The notes under the pieces: model-generated
Told to the model about the DNA's origin: nothing
Databases searched by the model: none
Seen by the model: only the letters and a program-made list of their open reading frames with translations
Position numbers and translations under genes: made by a program
Shown: piece after piece, positions 27,675-39,611 of the stretch
Layout: each line of letters starts with the position of its first letter
How positions within the stretch are numbered: position 1 is the first letter of the stretch
Source: Paramecium tetraurelia
Lineage: Eukaryota > Ciliophora > Oligohymenophorea > Peniculida > Parameciidae
Reading direction: 5' to 3'
DNA: 64,000 nt
NCBI RefSeq assembly: GCF_000165425.1
Contig: NW_001799644.1
Location: forward strand, 129,215-193,214

Positions 27675-28966
27675 TCAATATGTTAAGAAATGCATGAACT
27701 TCTCTTTGTTTTCGAATGTTGTAGTTGTTGGTCTACCTAAATCCTTTCTGACTCCTGGTTTGATCAAGACTTCCATAAGAATGGGACCATCATTTCGATT
27801 TAACTATAGACAATATAAATTAATTAATATTACTCTCTCCATTCCTTTTGTAATCTCCTCTTTAGTTTACACTTGGAAGGCATCTCTGTATCCACATCCT
27901 AAAGCGATTTGTGTAAAATTCACTGAAGGATTACTTGTGGGTTAAGCACCAACAGAATCATGAGCTTGATTATTGAACAAGACATGTTTATAATTTGTTG
28001 GACCAATACTACCGACTTAAGCCAAAGCACCCAGATGCATCAACATGGCTCCATCACCATCTAGACAATACACTTGTCTACTCTTCTTGACTTATGCAAT
28101 TCCAAGAGCAATACTGGATGCATGTCCCATCGATCCAACTGTTAGGAAATCCTATTCTCCAGTTTAATTGAGACGTTGTCTTAGTTCAAAGAGTTCTCTG
28201 CTTAAAAACCCTGTGGTACTAACACACACATCTAAAGGACGAGTATTTTAGATAACTTCAGTTAAGGCTTCTTCTCTAGTTAACTGATAGTTATTTTTAG
28301 CCGCATTCTGTAATTTGTAATTAGTGAAGCATTACCTTTTAACAAGTAAAGCGTAAGGTCCATTTCTATGATAGAAATATAGAATTACCTAGTTTTCATA
28401 GAATAGAAGGCTGTATCAAGAACCTCTGCAGCGCCTTCGATATAATCAGGTAATACATCATATTGTATCCCCATTTCAGTAAGAATGCCGTTCATTCTCT
28501 TGCCTTAGACTAAATGTTATGGCTCATCCTTTTTTCCGGGCTCTCCTCTCCATCCAATTAAATACAACATTGGAATTCCATAGACTTTGGGATGAGCTAA
28601 AGACATATAAGGATTCACAATATTCCCCAAACCACTGTTTTGTAAATACACACAAGGAATCTTTTTAGTTGCCAAATAATATCCTGCAGCCATGGAGACA
28701 GCAGTACCTTCATTTACAGTAATTACATGTTATCCTGGAGGAGCATTGTCCTTATAAATAGATGGGACTCATACTTAGACATAAGCACAGAAGTCTTTTA
28801 ATAAAGAATCAGGAACTCCTGTGTAAAATGAAACTCCATGTTTTGACAATTCTTAGTAAAATTCTGCAGGTTCAAGGAAATCTCTTTGCAATTCAAGATA
28901 AGGTGGTTCAATTGGTTCCCTAGATTTAGCATTAAAAAATCTCCTTGTAAGTTAGCGGCAAAACAT
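27675..28966 (-). CDS. Phosphonopyruvate decarboxylase (TPP-dependent), organellar
   Basis: 404 residues with introns of 24, 23 and probably 30 nt. The basic N-terminus ([15 protein letters not shown]) looks like a mitochondrial presequence. The N-terminal half binds the pyrimidine part of TPP ([32 protein letters not shown]). The C-terminal half has the TPP/Mg motif: [14 protein letters not shown], then [16 protein letters not shown] and [15 protein letters not shown]. This pattern, especially the NN-AH-SVG-QPT element, fits phosphonopyruvate decarboxylase, which makes phosphonoacetaldehyde on the way to 2-aminoethylphosphonate. Ciliates are known for phosphonolipids. A sulfopyruvate decarboxylase is the main alternative within the same family. 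Confidence 0.85.
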
Positions 28967-28986
28967 ATTTTGTAATAATATTTTAA

Positions 28987-31170
28987 TCAAATAAATCTAG
29001 TAAATGTTCTGGTGAATCTTCTATCCTTTTTAAAATGCTGGATAATGTATTCTGCATTGTATTTTGGATAGTAATTCTTGTAGGAACATTTTGTGTCTAT
29101 TTCAATAAGAGCTTGCTTCTTCTTTTGTTCTAATCTATTGACAATTTCATTAACAATGTCGAATTCATGATTGATATCTTATTCACTGATCTGACTTTGA
29201 GTATCATGCATGAAATCCACACTAAATGATTTGCTAAGTTGATCGATTTCCTCCTAATCATAAGCAATGGACAATTCCTATTTCATCTATTACTAAGCTT
29301 TTTAAATCTTTCTTAAATTTAAATTATCTTAGCGCACATTATTTCTTTTAAATGGTTGTCTCTCCTATTGATTATTCATAATTCGACTTATTAAGAATAT
29401 CTTATTAGGATAATAATGCGACTTTGGACAATCGTTAGCTAAGTGGCTACTTGACTAACAACAAAAGCAACTGAGGTTTATCAAATTATACTATCCAAAT
29501 AAGATTTAATCTCTGAGTTAACAAAAGTATTGAAAATCAAGTGGAAATTATTATAATAACTAAATAAATTCCAATCTATTTAGTTTATACAACTAAGAAA
29601 TAGTTGTACTCTTAGCTGATAAACTTCTTGAATTCCCTGTTAAGAATCCCAATTCTCCAAACATTGAATCTTGCTCTGCTTCATAGAAAACCATGTCTTA
29701 ATCTTCAAATTATAGGTACAGTTGAATATGTCCGATACTAACGCAATAAAGGCAATCATCATCATTATTCCCATTTAAACTGCACAGATTTTATTTGAAT
29801 ACCATCTCCCCATCACAATACATCTATTCACTAATGAGATACGCGATTTTCTTTTGAAAGCTTTTAAATAATCATTGATATTAATACTCTAAAGAAAATT
29901 AACTAGTCCAAAAGGTTCTTTTGAAAATCAAACCATAAGATTGCATTATTACTTCATCCTTTAATTAAGGTCCCAATTGATTAATTATTGAAATCTGTTC
30001 ATTGAAATCTCGCACTTTCTCACTAAACATAAAGCTAAAGAATCTCCTTACTTTCTATTGTGTTTCCATATCAATCTATCTATATAAGAATCATATTACA
30101 TTTTTATCCTTCATAAATCTATTTATGTCAGTCATCTTTTTGTCAAATTGCATGTTGTGATGAGTAATTTCTGAAAAGACATTCTAAAAAGCACTCACAA
30201 TCATTGCGAATATGACACATGCAAAGATCATTGTTATTATGGAAACAAATATTTCCAATGGGTTTTTGCCTGTTACATCGCCATAACCAACTGTTAACAT
30301 AGTTGTTAAAGCCCAATAAAATGAATATTCATATTTAACTGCTATTGGTAATGAATATATATCATTTTATAATCCAGATGAAATAAGCCAAGATCCATAA
30401 TCTTGTCTTTAATTAACCCAATAATCTCCTGCTGCATAGAACAAACAAGCAAATAAGTTGACTAAAAAGAAGATTGTCAATATTAATTTCAGTATCTAAT
30501 AAAATGCTCTGAGTTTTCTTTGCACTTATAATAACTATTCAACCTATGAATCCACCAAAGTTACATAATAATATTTAAAGTAAAAGAAATATGGTACCCA
30601 GATTAGAAAAGCATAGTGATCTCGAAATGATACTTATAAAATTAATGATACAATGGCTATTATATCGAACAGGAATTCTTAAGTAACATACCTTACAAAT
30701 ATGCTATGTTTGTCCAATACCATTTATCCTTTATCGTAGTATCCTGTATTTAGAGTAATGAAGATATCGAAAATCAAAAAAAACATCATGATATACAAAA
30801 ATACAGCAATGTTCTCAATACGCAAATTGTCTGAAATTATCTAATAACTTAATTAACATTTTACTTCATATCCAAAAAACATAAAGACAGGTATCAAGTA
30901 GAAATAAATTATCACTATGAAACAAATAAATAAACGCCAAGAAAATATTGCCCAATGATCAGGATTAAAAGAGGGAAACGTGTTTAAATAAGCTTCAATC
31001 CCATTCGTATAGCGTAAGAATTTCTTTGTTGTAATTGGGACATCTTCAAGTTATTATACATTTTCATCCTATTGAGTGTAGTTAAAAGTTTGCATCTGCA
31101 CATTCTTACTTATTCTCCTGGTTTCAGGTTATTTTTTAGTCAGTAAGGGTTGTTCCAATGATATGAACAT
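28987..31170 (-). CDS. Cyclic nucleotide-gated/HCN-type K+ channel
   Basis: An intronless 727-residue protein. Six hydrophobic segments lie between about residues 60 and 330. The pore carries the K+ selectivity filter in WALTTMLTVGYGDVTG. A C-linker follows (DKKMTDINRFMKDKNV) and a cyclic-nucleotide-binding domain, recognised by LKDEVIMQSYGLIFKRTFWTS, FYEAEQDSMFGELGFLTGNS and a relaxed phosphate-binding cassette (SRSLSAKSTTISQLYKLNR). The expected S4 (FLIWVPYFFYFKYYYVTL) has almost no Arg/Lys, so voltage sensing is probably weak. After the binding domain is a Cys/His cluster (CFCCQSSSHLANDCPKSHY) like a zinc knuckle. It should reside in the plasma or ciliary membrane. The start is the ATG at 31170, since an upstream ATG is out of frame. 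Confidence 0.93.
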
Positions 31171-31250
31171 AAAATAAATAATTAAAATTATATGCATTCC
31201 CATTTAAATCACTCATTATCAATGAATATTATACAACTAGATAAAATATA

Positions 31251-33705
31251 TCAACAAAAGTATTTTCCTAAAAGCGTTTGTAAGGAATCTAATGAAATTG
31301 GTTTGGATACTATTTCATGCATTCCACTCTCATGGGCTTTTTCGGCATTCTCTTATCCATTATAAGCTGAACACATTACGATAACGGTATTTTATCTTTC
31401 TTTACGAAGAAGTTCAGAGATCTCTAATTAATTTATGCATCTATACTTCACTACTAACCACAAATCCATTCTTTCCTGGCATTTCAATATCCATAAAAAT
31501 CAATCTATAGGCCCTACAACAAGTATTTTGTAATTTTTGCTTTACTTTTCGAATTGCAGAATCACCGTCATATGCGCTTTCCGCCTTCCATTCATAAACT
31601 TATAATAGAGCAAGCAATGCTATATGGTTAAAAGGTACATCATCTACTATCAGAATCTAAGGACATTTGCATTATTAATTTAAGAAATTCTTAGATGAAA
31701 CATAGACTTTCTATACTGAATCCTTGGAATTAGATTTAATCTCCTCAATATCATGTAATGAATGTCCAACTTCTTAAAATCCTGTTTTTATCTATTAATC
31801 TATAGAGAAACTGACAACGGTATAGAATCCCTTCTAACTCTTAATTTACAATTCCCCATTTCCACTTAAAAATTTAACAATCCCTTGAGAAACCCTGAGA
31901 CCTAATCCTAATTTATTAGACCCATTTTATTATAACAGTTGATTTTGCATGTTTAACATCTAATCGCTGCTAATCCCTTCTCCATTGTCCCAAACAGAAA
32001 ACACATATTGATTATCCTTTTTTTTGACTGAAAGCACTATTCTACCCCCTTATTTTGTAAATTTGACAGAATTATTTAATAAATTAACTAGAATTTATGT
32101 TATTCTTAATTTATCACTGCAAATTCTCAAAGTATTATTAAAATTTAAGATCAATTCAATCTACTTTTATTGACACTCTGATTAAAATAGTTCTTTTAAA
32201 TCATTAAATATCTCACTAACATAAAAGTTATCTGAATTTAATTTGAAATCTTGACATTCTATCTAGGCATAATCTAAAATATCATTAATTTATAGTAATA
32301 ATCTTTTGCTTGATGTAATAGCAGGTAATAATAAAGTGTTATTGAGATGTTCATCAATCTTTTTGCTTAAAACTTATAATAATGGGAGAGAGCAATTTAA
32401 AGGAGTTCTTAATTCATGGCTAAATGAATTTAGTAAAGCCTATTAAAATTTGTATCTAAAAGTAATTTCTTTGAGTTCTTCTTTGTTAGTTATGTTTTCT
32501 ACAACAAACAAATATACTGGATCTTTGGATTTTGCCTAAATTTTAACTTCATAGGCTTTAATTTAATAGTGCTTTTTCTTGGAATTAATGTCTTAGACTA
32601 CATGGAACTAAAACATATGGGTAGTTTCAGATGTCCTAGATTGAGTATCTTACCCATTGTTCATTTATTTATGGATATTTTATTAGAATTCATTCATAAC
32701 GAATTATACATATTAATATGTGACTTCGTCGTGAATACTGGACTGGAAGGATTCTTTTTTCTTCATATTTACTTTCAAACGATCAGAGAGCCAATTAGTT
32801 TAATTTAAGGTTCTTCCTGAACCAACTTAATATTAGTTTGCAGAACTTTGTTTGAGCTTTCGAAGTGGAACTATGGGTGGTTTGTGTTTGGCATTGAGAT
32901 GGGTTTTAAAAGAGTTGAGTTCCGCACTATATATGAATGAGAGTAAGATTTACTTGGATAGAAATTAATCTAAGGAATTCACAATTTAATCGGTTGATGT
33001 CACCATTAAGTAATTTAATAGCTTTTCATTGTGATGTAGGACATGATAATTTTTATCAATTAGTGCCAGCCCATATGGTAGACAGTTTAGAAGATCTTCA
33101 TCCAAGGTTACATTAATATTTTTTTCTGGGTGGGGGGATTTCTCATCTAATAAATCTTGTTGAAATTGATCTCCGTAACTCAGATGAGCATGAGGATTGG
33201 CCATTTTTTGTGAAGGAGTGTTGGGAATCATCGGAGTGTTTTCTTGTGATGATTTGTCTAAATATAGGAATGCGTGGTTGAGAGGTTACCAGAGAACGAG
33301 TAAGATGAATTCAAATGTGGCAAATTGTTGGTAAAATTAAATGGTCATTCTAACAAATAAGTATAAGGAGAGCAGATGAGTCAAAATTTAATAACATTTA
33401 TTGTCATTTTTCAATATGTTCTCAATTGCAAGCAAATAAATGAGTAGGAAATAGGTGTTTATGCTGTGTACTTTGTAAAATATTATTTCCAATTAAAAAA
33501 TGATATGAAATTGAACGACTGAGTTAATAATGTCCTCCCTCTATCTTGAATAAATGAGACAGAAAATTACTAAATTCAATATTATTCCAATTGCATTCAC
33601 AATCAAAATTATCATATCCTTACTCTCTTGATTTCCAGCTTAAATCAAACTTATTAAATTTTATAACATCAATTAAGTCAGCAATAGCTTGGTTTTTAAT
33701 TGCAT
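31251..33705 (-). CDS. Membrane hybrid histidine kinase with PAS-like and receiver domains
   Basis: 807 residues with a 31-nt intron near the receiver active site. Several hydrophobic segments lie in the first 190 residues (MIILIVNAIGIILNLVIFCL, YFLLIYLLAIENIL). A PAS-like segment follows (LLNCLPYGLALIDKNYHVLH). The kinase core has the H box SFSHELRTPLN, N box ILVNLLNNSVKFT, G1 VWDNGEGI and G2 KLGLGLRVSQG. The C-terminal receiver has acidic pocket LIVDDVPFN, phospho-acceptor IFMDIEMPGKNG, Ser in VIVMCSAY and Lys in SKPISLDSLQ. All catalytic residues are present, so it should autophosphorylate and pass phosphate to its own receiver. The stimulus is unknown. It lies 80 bp upstream of the channel gene on the same strand. 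Confidence 0.94.
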
Positions 33706-33854
33706 TAATATATATATAATTTGGAAAAGAAATTAATTATTTAAATTGAAAGGATTACGAGAACAATGTTAATTTCTAAATCTTCTCTAATCATTTGTTG
33801 ATCGTCGTTAAAGAAAATTCAAAAATAAAACTATTATTTTTAATTTTATTTCAA

Positions 33855-35359
33855 ATGAAAAATAATTACTCAAATCTGTTAGAAGAAAATACATAATTAA
33901 AGCAAAACATAGTAGAATTGGAAATGACACTCTAAGAATTGGTTCGCCAAGATTCCCTTATCGAGAAATGGACCGTAATGAAAAATTTTGTACTTGTATC
34001 TACAGAAGTCGAACGATTGTCTTTGGCCTATGTTGCATTGGAAAAGCAATATTAGTAACTATAGAATTCCAAAGACTCGAATCAAAACGAATCTAAAATT
34101 AAGATGCTTATAACATAATTGGAAGAGTTGAATTCCATCATGATTTCTCAATAGAAAAGAATTGATGAATTGAATAACAACAATTATTTATAACAATAGC
34201 TGGTTGATGAGACTAATTAAAAAATAGAAGTCATTCTTGAAATGAATAAGCAATTAAAAAATAACGAATAGAATCTACAATAAGAAAAATAAAGCCTATA
34301 GAATTAATTATAGGAATCTAATAATGAGTTGAACAATGTCATGCATACATTAAAAGAATGCGAAGATATGTTCAAAAGTACATTAAACAAATAAGAAACA
34401 GTAATAGAAAATTTATCCTCATAAAACACTTTTTTGAATAATGAAGTACTAAAGAAGGATAAGTCCATTGAATAATTAATGAAGAAAAATAAAGAGTTGA
34501 TTCAAGATGTAGAAAGAATAGATAAAAAGTATGTAGAATAATCAATATAAATGAAGAAAGTTTCTAAAATGTTTGAATCTCTAGAACAAGAATACAAGAA
34601 TTATCAGTAATAGCAATAAGGTAATCAATCAGAAGTATTAATAATTCAATATCTTAGTTTTACACTCTAACTAAAAGATTGGAGCACAAAAACTAAATAC
34701 TAGTTGAAATTGAGAGCAGATTTGATAAATTAAGCATAGTGGCCAAAACTCAAGAAAATCAACTCAAAGACAATGAACTTAAAATTAAATAGTTGAGATA
34801 ATAAATTATGGAATAACAAATGCTCATTGATGAATTGAAAAATGCCAATAAAACAACTAAACACGATGATGAAAATGAAATAAAGGAACTTAATTTATAA
34901 GTTAAGAGACTATAAGAGAAATTAAATGAAGCAAGATATGAATTAGAAAAAGAAAGTACTTAGAGGAACAAGCTCTAATAATAGAATGAAGTCAAAGATA
35001 AAGAGATTGATAAATAAAATAGTTAATTAGAGCAATTAAAAAATGAACAAAAATCACTATAAAAGGCAGTTTAAGATTTACATCAAACTCTTAACATATA
35101 AAAGGAATTATACTAGAAGTCTTAAGCTGAATAGAATAGCTTGAAAGAATAGCTCCATGTTCTGTAAGAAAATAATTAGACCCTCGATCTATTGAACATA
35201 GAAGATTAATGTTTATCTTTAAAGAATGAATGCTAACAATTAAGAAATGAAGCTTAATATTACAAATATCAAAATTATCAATATGTATCATAGATAGAAG
35301 AATTAAGACAAACAAAGACCTATCTGAGTAATTTGTTGATGGATAGAAAGTATTATTGA
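33855..35359 (+). CDS. Long coiled-coil protein
   Basis: 493 residues with one 23-nt intron. Nearly the whole length is heptad-patterned coiled coil rich in Gln, Glu, Lys and Leu (IKQLRQQIMEQQMLIDELKN; LQEKLNEARYELEKE). No globular domain was seen. Proteins of this kind are often basal-body or cortical components in ciliates, which is inference only. It is divergent from the histidine kinase gene with 149 bp between the starts. Confidence 0.85.
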
Positions 35360-36174
35360 AATTTATTACTATTAATTATGAATAAATTTGTATAATATTA
35401 TATCTATTAATAAGAAAATGTTTGATTTCCTCATTTTGATATTCTCAAACTATTTAAACTCTATCTTACATTATCAATGATTCATATTCCACCTTTCCGT
35501 GGTTAATATCAAATTATATTTTTCTAGGAAATATGTGATCAGATCCAAAAAGCTCTGTAAACAAAATGTTATTAATAAAATAATTTAAGATCAAATATTA
35601 ATGAATCCAGGACGAAAATATTCTGTAAAACTGTATTTTGAATTTTATATGTATCTATAATATATTTTATTATATCTTTAATTATAATGTATATTTAATT
35701 TAAATCACACAAGGTTAACTAAATTTATCTTTGAAAAAAATTAAGTTGCCTTTGGAATATTTGGAACATGTTCATGTAATCAAAAAGGTATTTTAATAGG
35801 ATTTATACGAAGATAGATATAATAATAAACATAATTAAAACTTATGTATCTAGCAATATTTAATTACTTAGTCTTGATTACTTTAGTAGTACTGATCAAA
35901 TAAGTAAATAAAATGATCAAACAATTTAAGTAATAAATTATAAATTCGCTTATGTTAAAATAATATTTTTATATAAAACTAATCAATATTATAATAAGGG
36001 TAGTTATTCTAATTGTCTCCTTTATTAGAATTTGACTTTTTATTATTATGATTGTTTTTTGAATTTCATAAAGATGTTTCAAGAGATTTTCAATTTAGAC
36101 TCATCTCTTGTAATAATAATTTTTGTATGCTCTTCCTTCCATTCCCTTTGAATATTATGCATTTATGTTCTATT
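35360..36174. other. Intergenic, very AT-rich
   Basis: About 800 bp between convergent genes. No plus-strand coding pattern was found. On the minus strand the part near 36,000-36,170 stays open in all frames (for example QREWKEEHTKIII) and may be an unresolved 3' extension of the next gene. The rest holds poly-A/T tracts and nothing recognisable. Confidence 0.5.
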
Positions 36175-36776
36175 TCAAGCTTCTTCTCGATTGAGCTTTT
36201 CGTTCATTTGATAATTCCTCTTCAATTCCTAATCATAAGCCTAATTGAAATCCACTTTAGTCTTGACTAATCTTTTTGCTTGCTCTGCAAGAATCTTCCT
36301 TTCTTATAAACAATCTGATTTTCTACTTTTAAATTCTCATTCCAATTCTGAATGAATATAATGAAATAATTATCATCCTGATGAGATTTGCAAGCCTTCA
36401 TTTCAACCATGGCTTTATTAGAATTCATATACTATTATCTGAGTTTAGTTTCTCTCACTTCAACTGCAATTCTTCATTCTTCTGCACTTTTAATTTATTT
36501 CTTTTAGCTGATCTTATTTTAGACTTCAATTAGTTGTTCTTCTCTAATCTTCTTCCTCAATTCTTCCTCCTTTTACTATTTCAATATCTTTGCTTCTCTC
36601 TCCATATTTTTTACTACCACTCTGCTCTTCAATGTACCTTAGTCTCTTATACTTTTTCTAAATTGATGATAAATATTCATCTTTAGATTAGACTATTCTT
36701 ATCTCTTTTCTTCGTCTTCTGCCTTTCTTTCAGCTTTAATAACTTCTAATCTATCTCTTAACTCAGCTTATGACAT
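36175..36776 (-). CDS. Charged coiled-coil protein, 3' end uncertain
   Basis: 181 residues with introns of 24 nt (3n) and 32 nt, ending at a TGA after NREEA. The sequence is strongly charged helix (AELRDRLEVIKAERKAEDEE; ILAEQAKRLVKTKVDFNQAY). No family is recognised. Beyond the TGA the same frame still looks coding for another 30 codons and other frames are open too, so the gene may continue to about 36,100 through an exon boundary I could not identify. Confidence 0.6.
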
Positions 36777-37034
36777 TTTTTCAATGAGAATCAGGTGTTA
36801 ATATCACTTGATTGTATAATTTTATAAGATCGATAGCTTGAGTAATTAGTTACTAATCCCACATTAAATTTAATAATTTTTAAGAATATTCATCCCATAC
36901 ATTCATAACTTTTTTCAGTTTGTTGGGAAAATGAATTAAGAACCTTCTAAAATATTATTATTGCAATTCTTTCTCATAGAATATTTATAAATTTTTTGAA
37001 GTATTTCTAAAATAGCACTTCAATATTTAAATTA

Positions 37035-37555
37035 ATGAGTGAAGAAGTCTGTTATACAGAAATTAAAAACAAGAGCAGCAGTAAGCATTTCCCTTTGATT
37101 GATCTGACAGAAATCAAACCTTAAGTCAATTTCCTTGAGAGTTTATGTAAATCTATCTTTCTTATTTAATAGTACAGAAAAAGTATCAGCTCAATAAAAA
37201 AATATAGTAGTATACATTGGGTAAGGTATATCTTGAGTCTCAGAATTAAAAAGCGATATTCAGAGTTTTTCAGGATTCTGATTTGAACATCTCTTCGATT
37301 TTCTAAAAGAAGCTAAACAGAACAACTGTTGACGATGATGTTATGACTACCAGTTCTTAAATTGCAAATGCGAATAGATAAAATAGGAAGGACATCATTT
37401 TTAGAATTTTTGAAGTAGAGAAACCTCAACGTCCTAAATAGATTCCCTTAGAAGAAATGGAACTTTCCCTCTTTGGGATTACTTAAGAAAACAATGTATT
37501 CTTTACACAACAACTCAAAGTACCCAAAGAGAGTAAATAGTTCCTATCTTAATGA
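37035..37555 (+). CDS. Small unknown protein
   Basis: 164 residues with one 26-nt intron (GTAAATC..AATAG). It starts MSEEVCYTEIKNK and contains YTLGKVYLESQNQKAIFRVF and KDIIFRIFEVEKPQRPKQIP. The reading is supported by exact frame closure to TGA at 37553. There is no domain I recognise. It is followed on the same strand by another gene after 37 bp. Confidence 0.7.
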
Positions 37556-37592
37556 ATTGTATAATAATTATAAAAAAATACTAAATTGTTGA

Positions 37593-38629
37593 ATGAATAA
37601 GTTCTAAGACGAAACAGGCTCCACTCAAAATTAGACCAGGTAATACTACCAATTCTATCTAAAGACAGAGAAAAGCTCTGCAAAATCTGATCAATCAACA
37701 AAATAAATCAAAAAAAAAACAGCCATTGAGAACTCATATTCTAGTATAGCAATTAAAACCATAGGATTACATGGAAAAGTTGAAGCTATCCTAACTCAAA
37801 AGTTCAAAAATAGAAAAGGATGGAAAAATAGTTAAAAATTCTTTGCTCTAGGATATTGGTAATATTGAGTTAGAAATTCAAAAAATGACATACGAGTATA
37901 GGACTCCTGTCAATAAAACTTAAATAATAGATTCCAATAATAGCTTATTTAATTAAAAAGCGATTGCATCTTCAACAAATAAGACAGATGTATCGAAGTC
38001 AGATCATAAAATTTTATTAATGAATAGAAATTCAATCTCTAACGATAATATATCGAAATACACTAAGGCAAATCTACTCTCTGAGGTTTCTTACTTAAAA
38101 CTAGCAGAATCCATGAGAAATTATTCAAACTAAAAAAAATCTGTTGAAGTCAAAATTACTGACAAACCTAAAACCAAACCTTATAATATTCTATCAACAA
38201 AATACTAATCAAATATAAATATTAAGAAAAAACAAAATAGTGATACTTAGAATAGTATTAAGTAAAAGTATTATTTAAATATTTTAGAACATAAAATCCC
38301 TAAGTCAACAAGTTATCCTAATAAATATGTTCTGAAAGATATAAGACTATTCAGATTAAATCAATTTTAAAGTAGACTTCTTTGCATACATAGGATTTTA
38401 ATTTTCTTCAAACTAATTTGGCTGCTGATGTAATTTAAATTATTAACCAAAGGTTTCAAAGCAATAAGACAATGATCAACATCAAATTTAGGATAACTTT
38501 AAGGATGATAACAAATTAGATAAGGCACTTAAAATTTACAATTCTTTGAAGCTTCTAGTTCACAAAGGTTCTTCATTGTAGTCCTAGATGAAAGAATAAA
38601 AGGAACATAAAAATCAAATGGCTTAATGA
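37593..38629 (+). CDS. Lys/Gln/Asn-rich unknown protein
   Basis: 317 residues with introns of 25, 26 (GTT..CAG) and 32 nt; the total closes exactly in frame. Composition is basic and low-complexity (LINQQNKSKKKQPLRTHILV; NILEHKIPKSTSYPNKY) with a helical C-terminus (DDNKLDKALKIYNSLKLLVH). No conserved domain was seen. The 26-nt intron has a non-canonical GTT start and is the least certain. Confidence 0.6.
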
Positions 38630-38740
38630 ATTTTACCCTAACTTCATAATATTTCAGTTTGAAAAATCTGTATTAAATAATTGTAAATATTTATAATGAT
38701 CCTTATATAATAATTTATTTATAATTTATCGTCCTTAATT

Positions 38741-39560
38741 ATGAGCTTTGAACGTTATCATCCCTCTAAGTCAAATTCTGAACCTGATAACAATCATTGC
38801 AATCACAATGGAAGCAATCATGTGCGTTTGAAATATGCTCCTATAAAAATTATTTATAACAAAGTAGGAGATTGTGATGAGAAAAGAAAATATCCTCCAT
38901 TAAATTTGCGTTTCTAACCAGCTGACGAAATCACAGTAAAATTATTAAATAAAGTAGAATCGGTAAGACCCTACTGTAACTATTCCTCTAAGTTTTCTAT
39001 AATAATTAATTCAATAAGCTTATTCAAATAAATAATTGAGAACAATTAACAATCCGTCAATTCGTATTGAAGAAAATAGGAATGACGCAGTGGAAGAGTT
39101 AATAAAATAAATTGAAATCTAATAAAAGGGGATTTATCCAATTGATGGTATTATAATATTATTATATTTTATAACAGAGGAAAAAAAGGTTTAGAACATG
39201 CTTTTATAAAACCATATGAATTTTATGCTTGAAAATGATGAGGCAAAAGAAATGATTGATAATTTCTTTTAAGATAACTTAAACTTAAAACCACATTTTT
39301 GGACTTGGCTAAAATAATTAGAAATTAAAGCCATCTAAGACATGTATATTCTTTGTCATTTTGATCCGAAGGGCTAATAATGTCAAGATATGTTCAAATT
39401 TTTATTCTAAAAACTCTCTCTAGAATTTTATTCAAAACATGCTTACGCTTAAATATTGCGAAGTGAACTATCAGAGAAATTAAAATATTTATCCTAAATT
39501 GGAGAAATTTTTAATAAAATTGCTAAGCCATAAGAGTTTTATTATTTTAAATCAAGATGA
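38741..39560 (+). CDS. Unknown protein with helical C-terminal domain
   Basis: 255 residues with introns of 22 nt (GTAAAATTATTAAATAAAGTAG) and 30 nt (3n). The first 80 residues are polar (RYHPSKSNSEPDNNHCNHN; IIYNKVGDCDEKRKYPPLNL). The last 160 residues look like a folded helical domain (PHFWTWLKQLEIKAIQDMYI, LCHFDPKG, MFKFLFQKLSLEFYSKHAYA). I cannot assign a family. It is convergent with the RNA cyclase gene, with stops 51 bp apart. Confidence 0.7.
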
Positions 39561-39611
39561 TATGAAACTGAGCTTAAATTGTTTTTCTGTATATTAGTTA
39601 ATAAAATAATA

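Noticed and set aside
26199-27926. Unspliced extension of the helical protein gene to a TGA at 27924
   Set aside because: It would run 250 bp antisense through the phosphonopyruvate decarboxylase gene. A canonical 29-nt intron gives a clean end at 27592.
32569-32808. Plus-strand 79-codon ORF
   Set aside because: It is antisense to the linker of the hybrid histidine kinase, which is open and continuous on the other strand.
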